A stretch of 38,463 bases of DNA from DATLYH01 sp035575035 (GCA_035575035.1 DATLYH010000208.1:1-38463), one strand, 5' to 3'; shown: positions 15,313 to 23,621, numbered from the stretch's first letter. Translations and numbers: made by a program. Notes: generated by a model not told the origin, from the sequence alone.

Positions 15313-16116
15313 ATGACTGATTCGTCCCGTCCGACACCGGAAGAATGGGCCCGGCAGGTTCGCCAGCATCTGGACAGTCTGCGGGCCGCGGGGGTGGAGT
15401 GGCTGCCGGATGCCCCCGCAGCGTCGCCAACGGCTGAGTCATCTACCCCTGCCCCCCCGGCCTCCGGCGAGACACGGTCGCTGTTCGCCGAGTTGGAAAA
15501 GGCGCCCGACCCGCCGGCGGCGAGGGACGGGTTGACGCCGGAAGAGCGCCGGCACGCCCTGACCGTGCTGGCCGGGGAGGTCGCCCGCTGCATGCGCTGT
15601 GCCGAGCTGGCTTCGACGCGGACGCAGACCGTTTTCGGTGTCGGCCCGGTGGACGCGGAACTCTGCTTCGTCGGCGAGGCGCCCGGCGCCGACGAGGACG
15701 CCCAGGGCGAGCCGTTCGTCGGCGCCGCCGGCCAACTGCTTAACCGCATCATCGCCGCTTGTGGGATGAAGCGTGAGGAGGTTTATATCTGCAATATCCT
15801 GAAATGCCGGCCGCCGGGCAACCGTACACCGTTGCCGAATGAGGCGGCCAACTGCCGACCGTTTCTTGAACGGCAGCTGGAGCTGGTGCGGCCGAAGTTC
15901 ATCTGCGCCCTGGGGGCCTGTGCTGCCCAGAACCTGCTCGGCACCACACTTCCGATCGGCCGGCTGCGCGGCCGATTCCATAGTTACCGCGGCATTCCGG
16001 TGCTGTGTACCTATCACCCCGCCTACCTGCTCCGCAGCCCGGAAAAGAAGCGCGACGTGTGGGAGGATATGAAGCGGCTGCTGGAACGGATGGGCCGGCC
16101 CATTCCGGGGCGGTGA
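15313..16116 (+). CDS. Uracil-DNA glycosylase, 4Fe-4S (family 4 type)
   Basis: 267 residues from the ATG at 15313, chosen for its GGGAG ribosome site; an in-frame ATG at 15286 lies inside the repeat array. Residues 1-75 are a Pro/Ala-rich extension. The core carries iron-sulphur ligands Cys93, Cys96, Cys165 and Cys181, the catalytic loop GEAPGADEDAQGEPFVG, LLNRIIAACGM, VYICNILKCRPPGNRTP and the C-terminal HPAYLLR (235-241). These enzymes cut uracil out of deaminated DNA to start base-excision repair. The gene ends 63 bp from the converging kinase gene. Confidence 0.92.
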   Translation: MTDSSRPTPEEWARQVRQHLDSLRAAGVEWLPDAPAASPTAESSTPAPPASGETRSLFAELEKAPDPPAARDGLTPEERRHALTVLAGEVARCMRCAELASTRTQTVFGVGPVDAELCFVGEAPGADEDAQGEPFVGAAGQLLNRIIAACGMKREEVYICNILKCRPPGNRTPLPNEAANCRPFLERQLELVRPKFICALGACAAQNLLGTTLPIGRLRGRFHSYRGIPVLCTYHPAYLLRSPEKKRDVWEDMKRLLERMGRPIPGR

Positions 16117-16179
16117 GAACGCGAATATCCTCGCCGCGCTCGGCGAGACCTCTACGATACCCTTCGTGTCCGTCGCCGC

Positions 16180-17652
16180 TTACGGTTTGCGGTCCTCGGC
16201 CGCCTGGTCCCGATTGTCGTTCGTCTCCGAGGAAGGGGGGGGCACCATCTCGCGGAGCTTGCGATACACCTGCTTAAAGGTGACCGGCTGGACCATCACC
16301 GCCACCATCGGTTGTGGCGGCAGGCGCTGGGCCCAGTCGGCCTGGTCCTTTCCCAGGATAAGGATGCCGGCGCAGTTGAGCTGGCGCCGCCGCGCCTCTG
16401 ACATGATTCGGTCGAAGGTCTGGAACCCCTCCTCGCCGGTGGTACTGGCGTCCAGCACCAGGGCGTCGAACGGCTGCTGGCGGAAGCGGTCCTGGGCCCG
16501 GGCCGGATCGGCCGCCAGGAACACCCGATAGCCGAGTTGCTTGAAGCGATCGCGGAGGGCATTCTGCAAGCGCTCGTCGCTCTCAACCACGAACAACGAT
16601 GTCACCGGGGGAGCAGCAGGGGCCGGCCCCTTCCCCTCGACCTCACGGCGGACGGTCCGGATCGCCTCCAATACCTGGGTCATCGTCTGGTAGCGGTGCT
16701 GCGGATTGAACGCCATCATGGTCTCGACCAGCCGGATGACCGACGGCGGCCCGGCGATCTCGTGCGGGGCGATCGGCGGGATGTTGTCAAAGCGCTGCAT
16801 TTGCATCCGGGTGGTCCGCTGCTTGCCGGTGATCAGCGGCGAGCGGCCGGTGAGCATCTCGTAGAAGACACAGCCCAGAAAGAAGATGTCGCTGCGGACA
16901 TCGCCCGGCCGAACGCCGGTTGCCTTCTCCAGGGCCGCGTAATCGATCGTCCGATCGACCTTGACGTCGTCGTCCTTGCCCAAGGCATAGATCTTGGCCA
17001 GGCCGAAATCGACCAGCAAGGCCCGGCCATCGACGCTGATCAGGATGTTGGTCAGCTTGATATCGCGGTGCGTGACGCCGTGGGCATGGGCGTAGGCCAA
17101 CCCCTGGGCTGCATCCTCCAACAGGCGGAGGGCCTCGGCCGGCTCCAGCTTCTTGCGAATGGCCAGGAAGTCGCGGAGGTTGCCCCCCTCGATGAAGTCC
17201 ATCACCAGGTAGTACTGCCCGGTGAGCGGGTCGTAGTCCACCGCCAAGGTTCGCACGATGTTGGGGTGGACCAGCGACAGGCCAACCTTCCCCTCGCGCA
17301 TGAACAGCTCAACCCGCGGCAGCTCGTTGCACCAGCGGCGGCGCAGCACCTTGATCGCCACCCCTTGGCCGCTGTGCGGATCCACGGCGCGGTAGACCCG
17401 GCCGAAGCTGCCGGAGGCCACCTGGTAAAGCACCCGGTAGCCGCCGTAAAAGAAGCCGGCAGTCTCGCCCTTGAGCAGCTTCTGGGTCTGCCAGGAGGTC
17501 AAGTAGCTCTTGCGCTCCAACGCGCGTAGCAGCGCCGCCGGGTCGTCGGTCTGCTGGCCCAGCTCCTCCTGCACCTCCTGCAACTGCGCTTCGGTCACCA
17601 ACCCCAGCTTCTGAAGCTGCTCCGCCAAGGTGCTAGCGTCGGGCATCTCCAT
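16180..17652 (-). CDS. Ser/Thr protein kinase with C-terminal receiver-like domain
   Basis: 490 residues from the ATG at 17652; a second ATG two codons on (17646) gives the more typical MPDAST start, and neither has a strong ribosome site. Residues 1-65 form a small helical region common before planctomycete kinases. The kinase domain (about 70-335) has the Gly loop VASGSFGRVY, Lys101 in VAIKVL, HRDIKLTN with Asp197, DFGLAK with Asp215 and DVRSDIFFLG, so it should be active. Residues 351-470 look like a response-regulator receiver: FVVESDE (acidic pair), Asp401 in LVLDAST, but Gln455 stands where the conserved Lys belongs (MVQPVTFK), suggesting altered phosphorylation. No membrane segment. 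Divergently paired with the FHA-STAS gene. Confidence 0.88.
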   Translation of the reverse strand: MEMPDASTLAEQLQKLGLVTEAQLQEVQEELGQQTDDPAALLRALERKSYLTSWQTQKLLKGETAGFFYGGYRVLYQVASGSFGRVYRAVDPHSGQGVAIKVLRRRWCNELPRVELFMREGKVGLSLVHPNIVRTLAVDYDPLTGQYYLVMDFIEGGNLRDFLAIRKKLEPAEALRLLEDAAQGLAYAHAHGVTHRDIKLTNILISVDGRALLVDFGLAKIYALGKDDDVKVDRTIDYAALEKATGVRPGDVRSDIFFLGCVFYEMLTGRSPLITGKQRTTRMQMQRFDNIPPIAPHEIAGPPSVIRLVETMMAFNPQHRYQTMTQVLEAIRTVRREVEGKGPAPAAPPVTSLFVVESDERLQNALRDRFKQLGYRVFLAADPARAQDRFRQQPFDALVLDASTTGEEGFQTFDRIMSEARRRQLNCAGILILGKDQADWAQRLPPQPMVAVMVQPVTFKQVYRKLREMVPPPSSETNDNRDQAAEDRKP

Positions 17653-17878
17653 AAATGTTCCGTGTCTGTACAGGACTACCTCGGGCGAGGCCCCGGCTCC
17701 GGTCAAGAGTCGCTCCTCGTTATTATGCCGTTCGGTCCTCGCTCTGCCAAGCACAACGGTCCGCGACCCGGCATCGGGCCGAGAAAACCCTTGCGACGGG
17801 ACGGTGGCGGCAGTAGCATTGAAGTCGTTCTCCCCGAGTTTCTTGCCGGCCATTCAACAGGTCTCCCGAGGGGAGCAC
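17653..17878. promoter_or_regulatory. Divergent intergenic region between kinase and FHA-STAS genes
   Basis: 226 bp must hold the promoters of both genes if the chosen starts are right. The kinase frame remains open through most of it, so a longer kinase N-terminus is possible; that extension is low-complexity and unlike the family. No operator or hairpin recognised. The FHA side ends with a GAGGGGAGCAC ribosome site. Confidence 0.4.
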
Positions 17879-18706
17879 ATGGGCATCCGCAAACTTTACC
17901 TGATCGTTGCGAGCGGCAAGCACCAGGGCATGCCGATCCCGATCAAGATCGACCTGTTCTTGATCGGGTCCGATCCCATGTGCCAGCTGCGCTCCCGGCT
18001 GCCCGGCATCGGCGGCCAGCACTGCGCTATAGTCACACGCGACAACAAGGTCTTCGTCCGGGATTTGAACAGCGGCCAGCCGACGCTGGTCAACGGCGAG
18101 TTGGTGCCGCCGGGCGAGGAATGGCCGCTGCATGCCAAGGACCGGCTGGTAGTCGGGCCGTTGGAGTTCATCGTCCAGTTCCGGGAAAAGCCGCTGTCGC
18201 AGCGCGACCTGGAGGAGTGGGCGCTGAAGTGCCTAGACACCGCCGATGTCCAGAAGCCGGTGGAAACCCTCAATGAGGAATTCGAACAGTTCTCGGAGAA
18301 AGCCAGCAGCGCTGCCCAGGCGGCCGAGGCGATCCTCGACCGGCTGATGATCAAGCGCGGCGTGGTCAAGGGTCGGCTGCGCATCGCCCTGGACAGCGGC
18401 ATCACCGTCTGCCGTTTCAATGACATCTACCTGGTTGACGAGGCGGAGATCGCCTTGGTCAGGAAGGAGCTCACCGACAACCTGGCCCGTCCCAACCTGC
18501 GCGTCCTCCTCGATTTCAAGAACGTCAAGCGCATGTCAACCGCGGCCGTAGAGATGATCAGAGAGCTGTACAGCTGGCTGCGGCCGTGGGGCAGCACCAT
18601 GGCCCTGTGCCGCCTCCGCCCCGAGTTGCAGGGCATCCTGCACACCATGGGCATCCCGGTGAAGCACTTCGCCGACAAGAAGACCGCCCTCACCACCAAA
18701 TGGTAG
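17879..18706 (+). CDS. FHA-STAS two-domain signalling protein
   Basis: 275 residues from the ATG at 17879 with a GAGGGGAGCAC ribosome site; the open frame upstream is not protein-like. Residues 8-100 fold as an FHA phosphothreonine-binding domain: FLIGSDPMCQLR, GIGGQHCAIV, VFVRDLNSGQPTLVNGE and DRLVVGPLEFIV. A helical linker (residues 105-160, Glu/Ala-rich) follows. Residues 167-265 form a STAS domain as in anti-sigma-factor antagonists: RVLLDFKNVKRMSTAAVEMI with Ser220 at the place of the regulatory phosphoserine, and QGILHTMGI. Cytoplasmic. It is predicted to bind a phosphorylated partner through FHA and to switch through STAS; the divergent kinase is the obvious candidate. The fusion and pairing are seen; the mechanism is inferred. 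Confidence 0.85.
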   Translation: MGIRKLYLIVASGKHQGMPIPIKIDLFLIGSDPMCQLRSRLPGIGGQHCAIVTRDNKVFVRDLNSGQPTLVNGELVPPGEEWPLHAKDRLVVGPLEFIVQFREKPLSQRDLEEWALKCLDTADVQKPVETLNEEFEQFSEKASSAAQAAEAILDRLMIKRGVVKGRLRIALDSGITVCRFNDIYLVDEAEIALVRKELTDNLARPNLRVLLDFKNVKRMSTAAVEMIRELYSWLRPWGSTMALCRLRPELQGILHTMGIPVKHFADKKTALTTKW

Positions 18707-18751
18707 TCGCCCGGCCGTCACCGTTGCCGTTTATAGCATATCCTTAATTGC

Positions 18752-20110
18752 ATGAGGACCAAGAGCGCCCTGCTCGCTTTCGGACTCTTGACCGCAGCTA
18801 TCCTGCGCAGCGGCGCTGCCTTCGACCTGCCCAGCCTGGTGCTTGTCCTGGCGGCGCTGCTGGCGGCCCTGACCGGCTGCACCCGGCGCCAGCCGGAGAC
18901 GGTCGAAAGTTTTACCCTGCTGCCGTGGCTGCTGGGCAGTCTGGTGGCGGTGGAGCTCGTCTGGTTGGGACTGCGGCCGGAGAGTGCTTTTTTGCCAAGG
19001 GACCGCCTATCGCTGCCTCCCTTCCTGGCCGCCCTGCTGATCGGGCTGCTGGCATTGAGCTACACCTGGAAGGACTGCCCCTGGCCGCGCGGGCGCTTCG
19101 CCGCCGTCCTGGTCGTCTACTTCGCGCTGGGGGCTTGGCTGCTGACCGAGGCCGCCCCGGAGCCGGCCATCGACGTCTGGCACTTCCAGCAGCGGGCCAG
19201 TGCGTGCTTACTCCGGGGGGATAACCCTTACACCGCCGAGTACCCCAACCCCTATTCCCACACGCGCTTCTTCGGCGAGGAGATGGTCAAGGACGGCAAG
19301 ATTCAGACGTTCCCCTACCCGCCGCTCAGCTTGCTACTGGTGCTGCCCGGTTACCTGGCAGGCGACGTTCGCTGGAGTCTGCTGCTGGCGATGGTCGGCA
19401 CGGCCGGGGTCCTGGTGGCCGTTGGTCGGCAGCTGGGGCTGCCGGCGGGGCACCCGGCGGAGCTGGCCGCGATTGCCTTCCTCTGCAATCCCTGGGGGGT
19501 GGCGGTGGTGGAGTTGGCCTGGACCGAGCCGCTGCTGGCCTTGGCGGCAAGCCTGGGAGTGTGGGCCCTCGCCAGCGGCCAGCGGCGGGTCGTGGTGCTG
19601 GCCCTGACCGGGGTGATTTCGCTGAAGCAGTATGGCTTTCTGCTGCTGCCAGCGTTCATGGCCTCGCGCCGGGTCGGATGGAAGGATGTCGCCCGGGCGG
19701 CGACCCTGGCCGGGCTGATCGCCCTGCCGTTTCTGGTGTGGGACCCGCGCGGATTCTGGCACGGGATCGTAGAGTTTCACTTCTACACTCCGCTACGTGA
19801 GGATTCGCTGTCGGTCTTGGCAGCGGTAGCGGTCGCGACCGGTCAGCAGTTCCCCGGCTGGCTCGGGCTGGGGGCGGCTGCGGCGGTCGCAGGCTGGCTC
19901 TGGCGGCGCGGCGCGCCGGCGCTGGCGGGAGTGGCCCTGGGGAGCGCGGCCACGATCCTGGCCTTCTTCGTCTTCAATCGGGCGGCCCACCTGAACTACT
20001 ACTGGCTGGCGCTGATGTTTCTGGCGCTGGCGGTCATCACCGCGGCGGCAGAGGATCACGGTCGGACAGTTCCAGATCCTCAAGGAGACTTTGGCGGACA
20101 TCATCGCTGA
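18752..20110 (+). CDS. Polytopic membrane protein, GT87-like glycosyltransferase
   Basis: 452 residues with about ten hydrophobic segments (for instance residues 25-42, 57-75, 90-104, 117-133 and several to 430). After the fourth segment comes an extracytoplasmic loop with Asp141 in DVWHF, then LLRGDNPYTAEYPNPYS: an acidic residue followed by GxNPY is the signature of GT87/DUF2029 mannosyltransferase-like proteins, which use polyprenyl-phosphate sugars. A later FNRAAHLNYYWLAL also fits. Substrate unknown. The ATG at 18752 has no clear ribosome site; 45 bp separate it from the FHA-STAS gene. The last 74 bp overlap the convergent DUF3501 gene. Confidence 0.78.
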   Translation: MRTKSALLAFGLLTAAILRSGAAFDLPSLVLVLAALLAALTGCTRRQPETVESFTLLPWLLGSLVAVELVWLGLRPESAFLPRDRLSLPPFLAALLIGLLALSYTWKDCPWPRGRFAAVLVVYFALGAWLLTEAAPEPAIDVWHFQQRASACLLRGDNPYTAEYPNPYSHTRFFGEEMVKDGKIQTFPYPPLSLLLVLPGYLAGDVRWSLLLAMVGTAGVLVAVGRQLGLPAGHPAELAAIAFLCNPWGVAVVELAWTEPLLALAASLGVWALASGQRRVVVLALTGVISLKQYGFLLLPAFMASRRVGWKDVARAATLAGLIALPFLVWDPRGFWHGIVEFHFYTPLREDSLSVLAAVAVATGQQFPGWLGLGAAAAVAGWLWRRGAPALAGVALGSAATILAFFVFNRAAHLNYYWLALMFLALAVITAAAEDHGRTVPDPQGDFGGHHR

Positions 20111-20651
20111 GCGGTGGGCTCTCGTGGCGGTAGGAAGGAGTGGCTGCCTCGATGTGGGCCGGCTGGCGGAAGTCGGCCAGCAGCCGGCGGCCGACAGGGT
20201 CGAGGGTGAATTGCACCCAGTGGGCCGCCCCGATGCAGCGGTCTTCCGGCCGGCAGGTCATCAACTCGGCCGGGTAGCTGCGGCCGCCGATGTGCAGCCG
20301 TAGCTCGTCGCCGCGCAGGTCTCGCCAGGAGGCTAGTTCCTCCATCAGCCGGCTCTCGTCGCTCACTTCGATCAACAGGGCGGCCTGGAGGCGGCCCCGG
20401 CCAGGGAGCAGGCGGTTGTACAGGTCGAGTTCCTGTTGCACGCGCTGCGGCTCGGCCAGACGGGCGACGCGCAGCACCTCCTGCACGCGGAACCAGAGCG
20501 TCTGGCGGTTCTCGAACACCAAGGTCAGGCGCGGGCCGATGCGGACCCGGCGGTGGCGATCGACGTAGCGGAGCAGCGACTCAAAGAACTCGCGCCGCCG
20601 GCCGGCGTATTCGTCCAGGGGCAAAAGGTCATCCAGGGTTAAGGGGCGCAT
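20037..20651 (-). CDS. DUF3501 family protein
   Basis: 204 residues from the ATG at 20651; an in-frame start 33 bp upstream would overlap the aquaporin gene. The N-terminal LTLDDLLPLDEYAGRRREF, GPRLTLVFENRQTLWFRVQE, VQQELDLYNRLLPG and LQAALLIEVSDESRL are the DUF3501 family. In other bacteria DUF3501 genes often sit by rubrerythrin or Fe-S genes; here the upstream neighbour is an aquaporin, 29 bp away on the same strand, so the two may be co-transcribed. The C-terminal 25 codons overlap the GT87-like gene tail-to-tail. Biochemical role unknown. Confidence 0.82.
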   Translation of the reverse strand: MRPLTLDDLLPLDEYAGRRREFFESLLRYVDRHRRVRIGPRLTLVFENRQTLWFRVQEVLRVARLAEPQRVQQELDLYNRLLPGRGRLQAALLIEVSDESRLMEELASWRDLRGDELRLHIGGRSYPAELMTCRPEDRCIGAAHWVQFTLDPVGRRLLADFRQPAHIEAATPSYRHESPPLSDDVRQSLLEDLELSDRDPLPPR

Positions 20652-20680
20652 AAGTGCGGTCCGCCGGGCCGGCCGGGAGA

Positions 20681-21448
20681 TCACTTCTTCGGAACAGGCC
20701 GGCCCTCTCCCTCGGGGGGCAGGATCAGCGCCGTGTAGAGGCCGCCGGCCAGCAGGGCGCCGAGAGTGGGGCCGATCCAGTAGACGGCGTGGTCGTGGAA
20801 GGCGCCCTCGCTCCGCACGGTCGCCTCCCAGACGACCGGGCCGAGCCAGCGGGCCGGGTTGGCGGCGGCGCCGGTCAGGTCAAAGCCGACCAGGACGCAA
20901 GCCGTCAGCGCCAGCCCGACCCCCAGGCCGCCCAGCCGCGGCGCCCGTGGGTCGATGACCGTGCCGAAGATGGCGAAGGTTAGGATAAAGGTCAAGACGA
21001 GCTCGATGCCGATGCCGCTGAGGACCATCGCCAACCGCGGCGGCTCGTTCGGCTGGCCGCCGAAGACCGGCAAGAACAGGTGCGGCGTCCCCAGCCGGGC
21101 CTCCTGAAGCACGTCCTCGCGGAAAGTGATCCGCAGCAGCAGTCCCGCCAGCAGGGCTCCCAGGACCTGCGCGACGACCAGTCCGAAGGCCCGGCCGCCA
21201 GCGAGACGCTTGTAGACCCACAACGTCAGGGTGACGGCTGGGTTGAGGTAACCGCCCGAGACGTTCAGCGTGGCGGTCAAGGCCGCCGCCAGGATGGCCC
21301 CCTGGGTCAGGGCGATGCCGACCAGGTAAGGTTGGTACTGGCCGGACAGCTCGGCCAGCTTGCTGGTACAGACGACGCCGGCGCCCAGAAAGACCAGGGT
21401 GAAGGTGCCGATCAACTCAGCCAGGTAAGTCCTCGGGCTGGTGTCCAT
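20681..21448 (-). CDS. MIP family aquaporin / glycerol facilitator-like channel
   Basis: 255 residues with six hydrophobic helices and both half-helix NPA motifs: NPA at 69-71 (GGYLNPAVTL) and at 197-199 (GAAANPARWLGP), the Arg following the second NPA being conserved. AELIGTFTLVFLGAG opens helix 1 as usual. Water channel most likely; glycerol or other small solutes cannot be excluded, since the pore residues were not compared. The insertion LGTPHLFLPVFGGQPNEPPR between helices 3 and 4 is longer than usual. The ATG at 21448 is in the normal place. Inner membrane. Confidence 0.92.
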   Translation of the reverse strand: MDTSPRTYLAELIGTFTLVFLGAGVVCTSKLAELSGQYQPYLVGIALTQGAILAAALTATLNVSGGYLNPAVTLTLWVYKRLAGGRAFGLVVAQVLGALLAGLLLRITFREDVLQEARLGTPHLFLPVFGGQPNEPPRLAMVLSGIGIELVLTFILTFAIFGTVIDPRAPRLGGLGVGLALTACVLVGFDLTGAAANPARWLGPVVWEATVRSEGAFHDHAVYWIGPTLGALLAGGLYTALILPPEGEGRPVPKK

Positions 21449-21541
21449 GATGGTCCCCCGGACGGCCTGGGCGGCGAAGGAAGTCGGCGGTATCTAAACG
21501 GGAAGCGGCAGGCGTGTCAAGGCAGTTGGGAGGACGCCCCA

Positions 21542-21889
21542 ATGCCTCGCTACGTGATTCTGGAACACGACCACCCGTCGCTGCACTGGGACTTCATGCT
21601 GGAGGTCGGCGACGTACTCCGGACCTGGCGGCTGGAGGCGCCGCCGGAGCCCGGCCGCGCAGTGCCGGCAGCGGCATCGTTCGATCATCGACTCGTCTAT
21701 CTGGACTACGAGGGGCCGGTCCGCGGCGGCCGCGGCCGCGTGCAGCGCTGGGATGGGGGCACGTTCGACCAACTCGACAGCGGCCCGGGGCGACTGGTGG
21801 TGCAGCTGGACGGCAGCCGCCTGCGGGGGACGGCCCGGTTAGAGGAAGACCCGGCTGGTGGCTGGACCCTGACGTTTAAGCCGGCGTGA
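21542..21889 (+). CDS. Stand-alone LigD 3'-phosphoesterase-like domain (DNA polymerase ligase N-terminal)
   Basis: 115 residues from the ATG at 21542 (ribosome site GGGAGGACGCCCCA); the longer frame upstream lies antisense to the aquaporin. MPRYVILEHDHPSLHWDFML matches the entry motif of LigD PE domains (RYVIQEH followed by LHYDFRLE), with LRTWRLEAPPEPG, HRLVYLDYEGPV (a GEYG-like turn is degenerate), WDGGTFD and LDGSRLRGTARL following. In LigD the domain trims 3' ends for non-homologous end joining; as a lone protein its role in repair is plausible but unproven. It abuts, convergently, the gene ending at 21898. No ligase or Ku gene is in the window. Confidence 0.75.
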   Translation: MPRYVILEHDHPSLHWDFMLEVGDVLRTWRLEAPPEPGRAVPAAASFDHRLVYLDYEGPVRGGRGRVQRWDGGTFDQLDSGPGRLVVQLDGSRLRGTARLEEDPAGGWTLTFKPA

Positions 21890-21897
21890 GGGGGCCG

Positions 21898-22602
21898 CTA
21901 CTCCGAGGCGGCGGACAGGGCGCCGCGCGCGGCGGCCGGGTCAATGGAGCGGCCCTGGATGACCAGCCGGCCGGGATGCAGCTCCAGCTGCTGCAACTGC
22001 ACCGTGGCCCGCGAACGCTTCCCCTGGAAACGGAGCAGTGCGGCGGGATTCCCCTGATGCCGATACCACGTTACCTCGATGTTCTGGCGGCGGGCGGCTT
22101 CAGAGACGTGCTCCAGCAACGACTGGGCGCTGATCGGCAGGGCGCCCGCTTGCATCCCCTGTAGCTCCACGACCACCACGTTGGGTTCCTTCTTCGCCAC
22201 CCAGACGCGCAGGTCGATACCAACGACCGCTCCCCACAGGCCGCCGTAACGGAAGCCCAGCCGGATGCGGTCGGCCTCGATCCGAACGCGCGGGTCACTG
22301 ATGTCGTCGGGGAGCATCTGCTCTTCCAGGCCGGAAGTGCGGAATCCTTCCTCCAGATAGCCGTTGATCTGCTCCTCGGTGAACTGGGCCGACCACTCCC
22401 GGGCATCGTTCATGGCCGAGATAAGTTGGGTTAGCTGTTGCAGGAAGTCGTTGGAGTGTTTCTTCCGACTCATTCCCGGCGGCAGGGCAGCAGTACGATA
22501 GAAAGTCGGCTCATGACGGATCAACAAAAGCAGGGTGGCCACGACGCCGACGATCAGCAGCACCAGGATGCCGGTGGCCAACAGGACGGATTTACGGCTC
22601 AT
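21898..22602 (-). CDS. Membrane-anchored hypothetical protein
   Basis: 234 residues from the ATG at 22602 (ribosome site CAGGAGAGGGG); the open frame upstream is not protein-like. The N-terminus is a short cytoplasmic tail plus one transmembrane helix (residues 5-27, LLATGILVLLIVGVVATLLL). The rest is probably periplasmic: FTEEQINGYLEEGFRTSGLE, RVRIEADRIRLGFRYGGLW, VVGIDLRVWVAKKEPNVVVV and LLEHVSEAARRQNIEVTWYR, a pattern of alternating strands and helices resembling lipid- or ligand-binding folds, but no family recognised. Confidence 0.72.
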   Translation of the reverse strand: MSRKSVLLATGILVLLIVGVVATLLLLIRHEPTFYRTAALPPGMSRKKHSNDFLQQLTQLISAMNDAREWSAQFTEEQINGYLEEGFRTSGLEEQMLPDDISDPRVRIEADRIRLGFRYGGLWGAVVGIDLRVWVAKKEPNVVVVELQGMQAGALPISAQSLLEHVSEAARRQNIEVTWYRHQGNPAALLRFQGKRSRATVQLQQLELHPGRLVIQGRSIDPAAARGALSAASE

Positions 22603-22946
22603 GGACACGGCCCCTCTCCTGGTTGACGACAGACTCTGCCTCGACAGGATTTTGACCGGTTGAGCAGCCGGACGCGCGAGGCAACCATAGCCGGCCGCAG
22701 CGGACGGGTCAACGCGGACTCCGACCGGGATTCCTACTGACAGGGCAAGGCAGGCAATTGGGGCAATCGGCGGCTTCAGGACCGGGGAATTCTGGCCCCA
22801 TGCTTGCGGAATTGAACGATTGGCAGAGATACCACGTACTCGGGGCGGTTGGAGGGCCCGCCCGACAACCGGGGCGCATCGTCCTCCTTGCGGCGGCCGC
22901 TCCGGATGACGGCTGACAAAGATGCCGCCTTGGACCGGCACCCGGG
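22603..22946. other. 344 bp without a supported gene
   Basis: An open minus-strand frame extends through it from the gene below, but its translation is Pro/Arg-rich without domains. Nothing else seen. Confidence 0.5.
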
Positions 22947-23180
22947 TTACTGACCAGCCTGAGTGCGGACCACGTTAACGCGGTTGATCAACTCGCGCCG
23001 ACCCAGGACCGGCATGACCGTTTCCTGGGCCAACTGCTTAAGGTAGTAACTGGAGACCTGGCCCGCGATCACCACGGTCGTATCGGTCTCCTCGACGCAG
23101 AGGTTGCGTAACGACGGGATGGGACTTTGCCGCAGGGCAGAAGCCGCCCGCGAGAGTACCACCGGAGAGGAGGTCGTCAC
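22947..23180 (-). CDS. BON domain protein
   Basis: 77 residues from a GTG at 23180 with an AAAGGAGCAGCACA ribosome site. The sequence is one BON fold: a helix with PIPSLRNLCVEETDTTVVIA, then GQVSSYYLKQLAQETVMPVL and RRELINRVNVV. The G-x-V after the strand is conserved in the family. BON domains bind phospholipid or proteins and usually occur in exported proteins; no signal peptide is visible here, so it is probably cytoplasmic or partnered. Monocistronic as far as seen. Confidence 0.8.
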   Translation of the reverse strand: MTTSSPVVLSRAASALRQSPIPSLRNLCVEETDTTVVIAGQVSSYYLKQLAQETVMPVLGRRELINRVNVVRTQAGQ

Positions 23181-23219
23181 TGTGCTGCTCCTTTGAACCG
23201 AGCTTCAACCCACCCCGCC

Positions 23220-23272
23220 CCCTCACCCCCACCCCTCTCCCCCTCGGAGGGGGAGAGGGGTGGGGGTGAGGG
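23220..23272. repeat. Perfect 26-bp inverted repeat with 1-nt centre (53-bp palindrome)
   Basis: The left arm, 23220-23245, is purely C/T/A (begins CCCTCACCCCCACCCC); the right arm, 23247-23272, is its exact complement; only G23246 is unpaired. It lies 39 bp upstream of the BON gene start. It resembles a C/G-rich palindromic repeat family, a variant of which lies inside the M42 gene. Perfect pairing with no A/U tail argues for a cruciform or REP-like element rather than a simple terminator. Confidence 0.9.
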
Positions 23273-23621
23273 AGCGAGAAATCACATCACACCGCTGCCC
23301 GGATCTTCCTCGTTCCCAGCAGCCGTGCGCAGGGGCCTCGGCCAACGGCTGACCTCAAACAGAACCGGCCGCGGCCAGGAAGACAGGCCCTGACCGCCCT
23401 AGTCCTTTTCGCGGCGCCGTTGCCTCGGGATGGGGTACTGCATCCGTGCCGACCCTTATGACTTGAAGACGTCTCCGGAGACGTTGGTAAAGGAGTCACC
23501 ATCGACGGGGGTGACAACTCAATCATGATAAAGCATTTCGATGGCCGGGGCAATGAAAATCCGGCTGCGTTTTTGGGATTTTTCCAATCTCACGCAGGGT
23601 TTTATGGTCCGGCAGAAAGAT
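23273..23621. other. Gene-free stretch, lower GC at the right end
   Basis: About 350 bp without a supported gene. Its right end is more A/T-rich than its surroundings (TGATAAAGCATTTCG, TTTTTGGGATTTTTCC near 23570). No terminator or promoter can be claimed. Confidence 0.4.

Noticed and set aside
21080..21541. Longer start for the LigD-domain gene
   Set aside because: The extension is antisense to the aquaporin and unlike the family; the ATG at 21542 has its own ribosome site.
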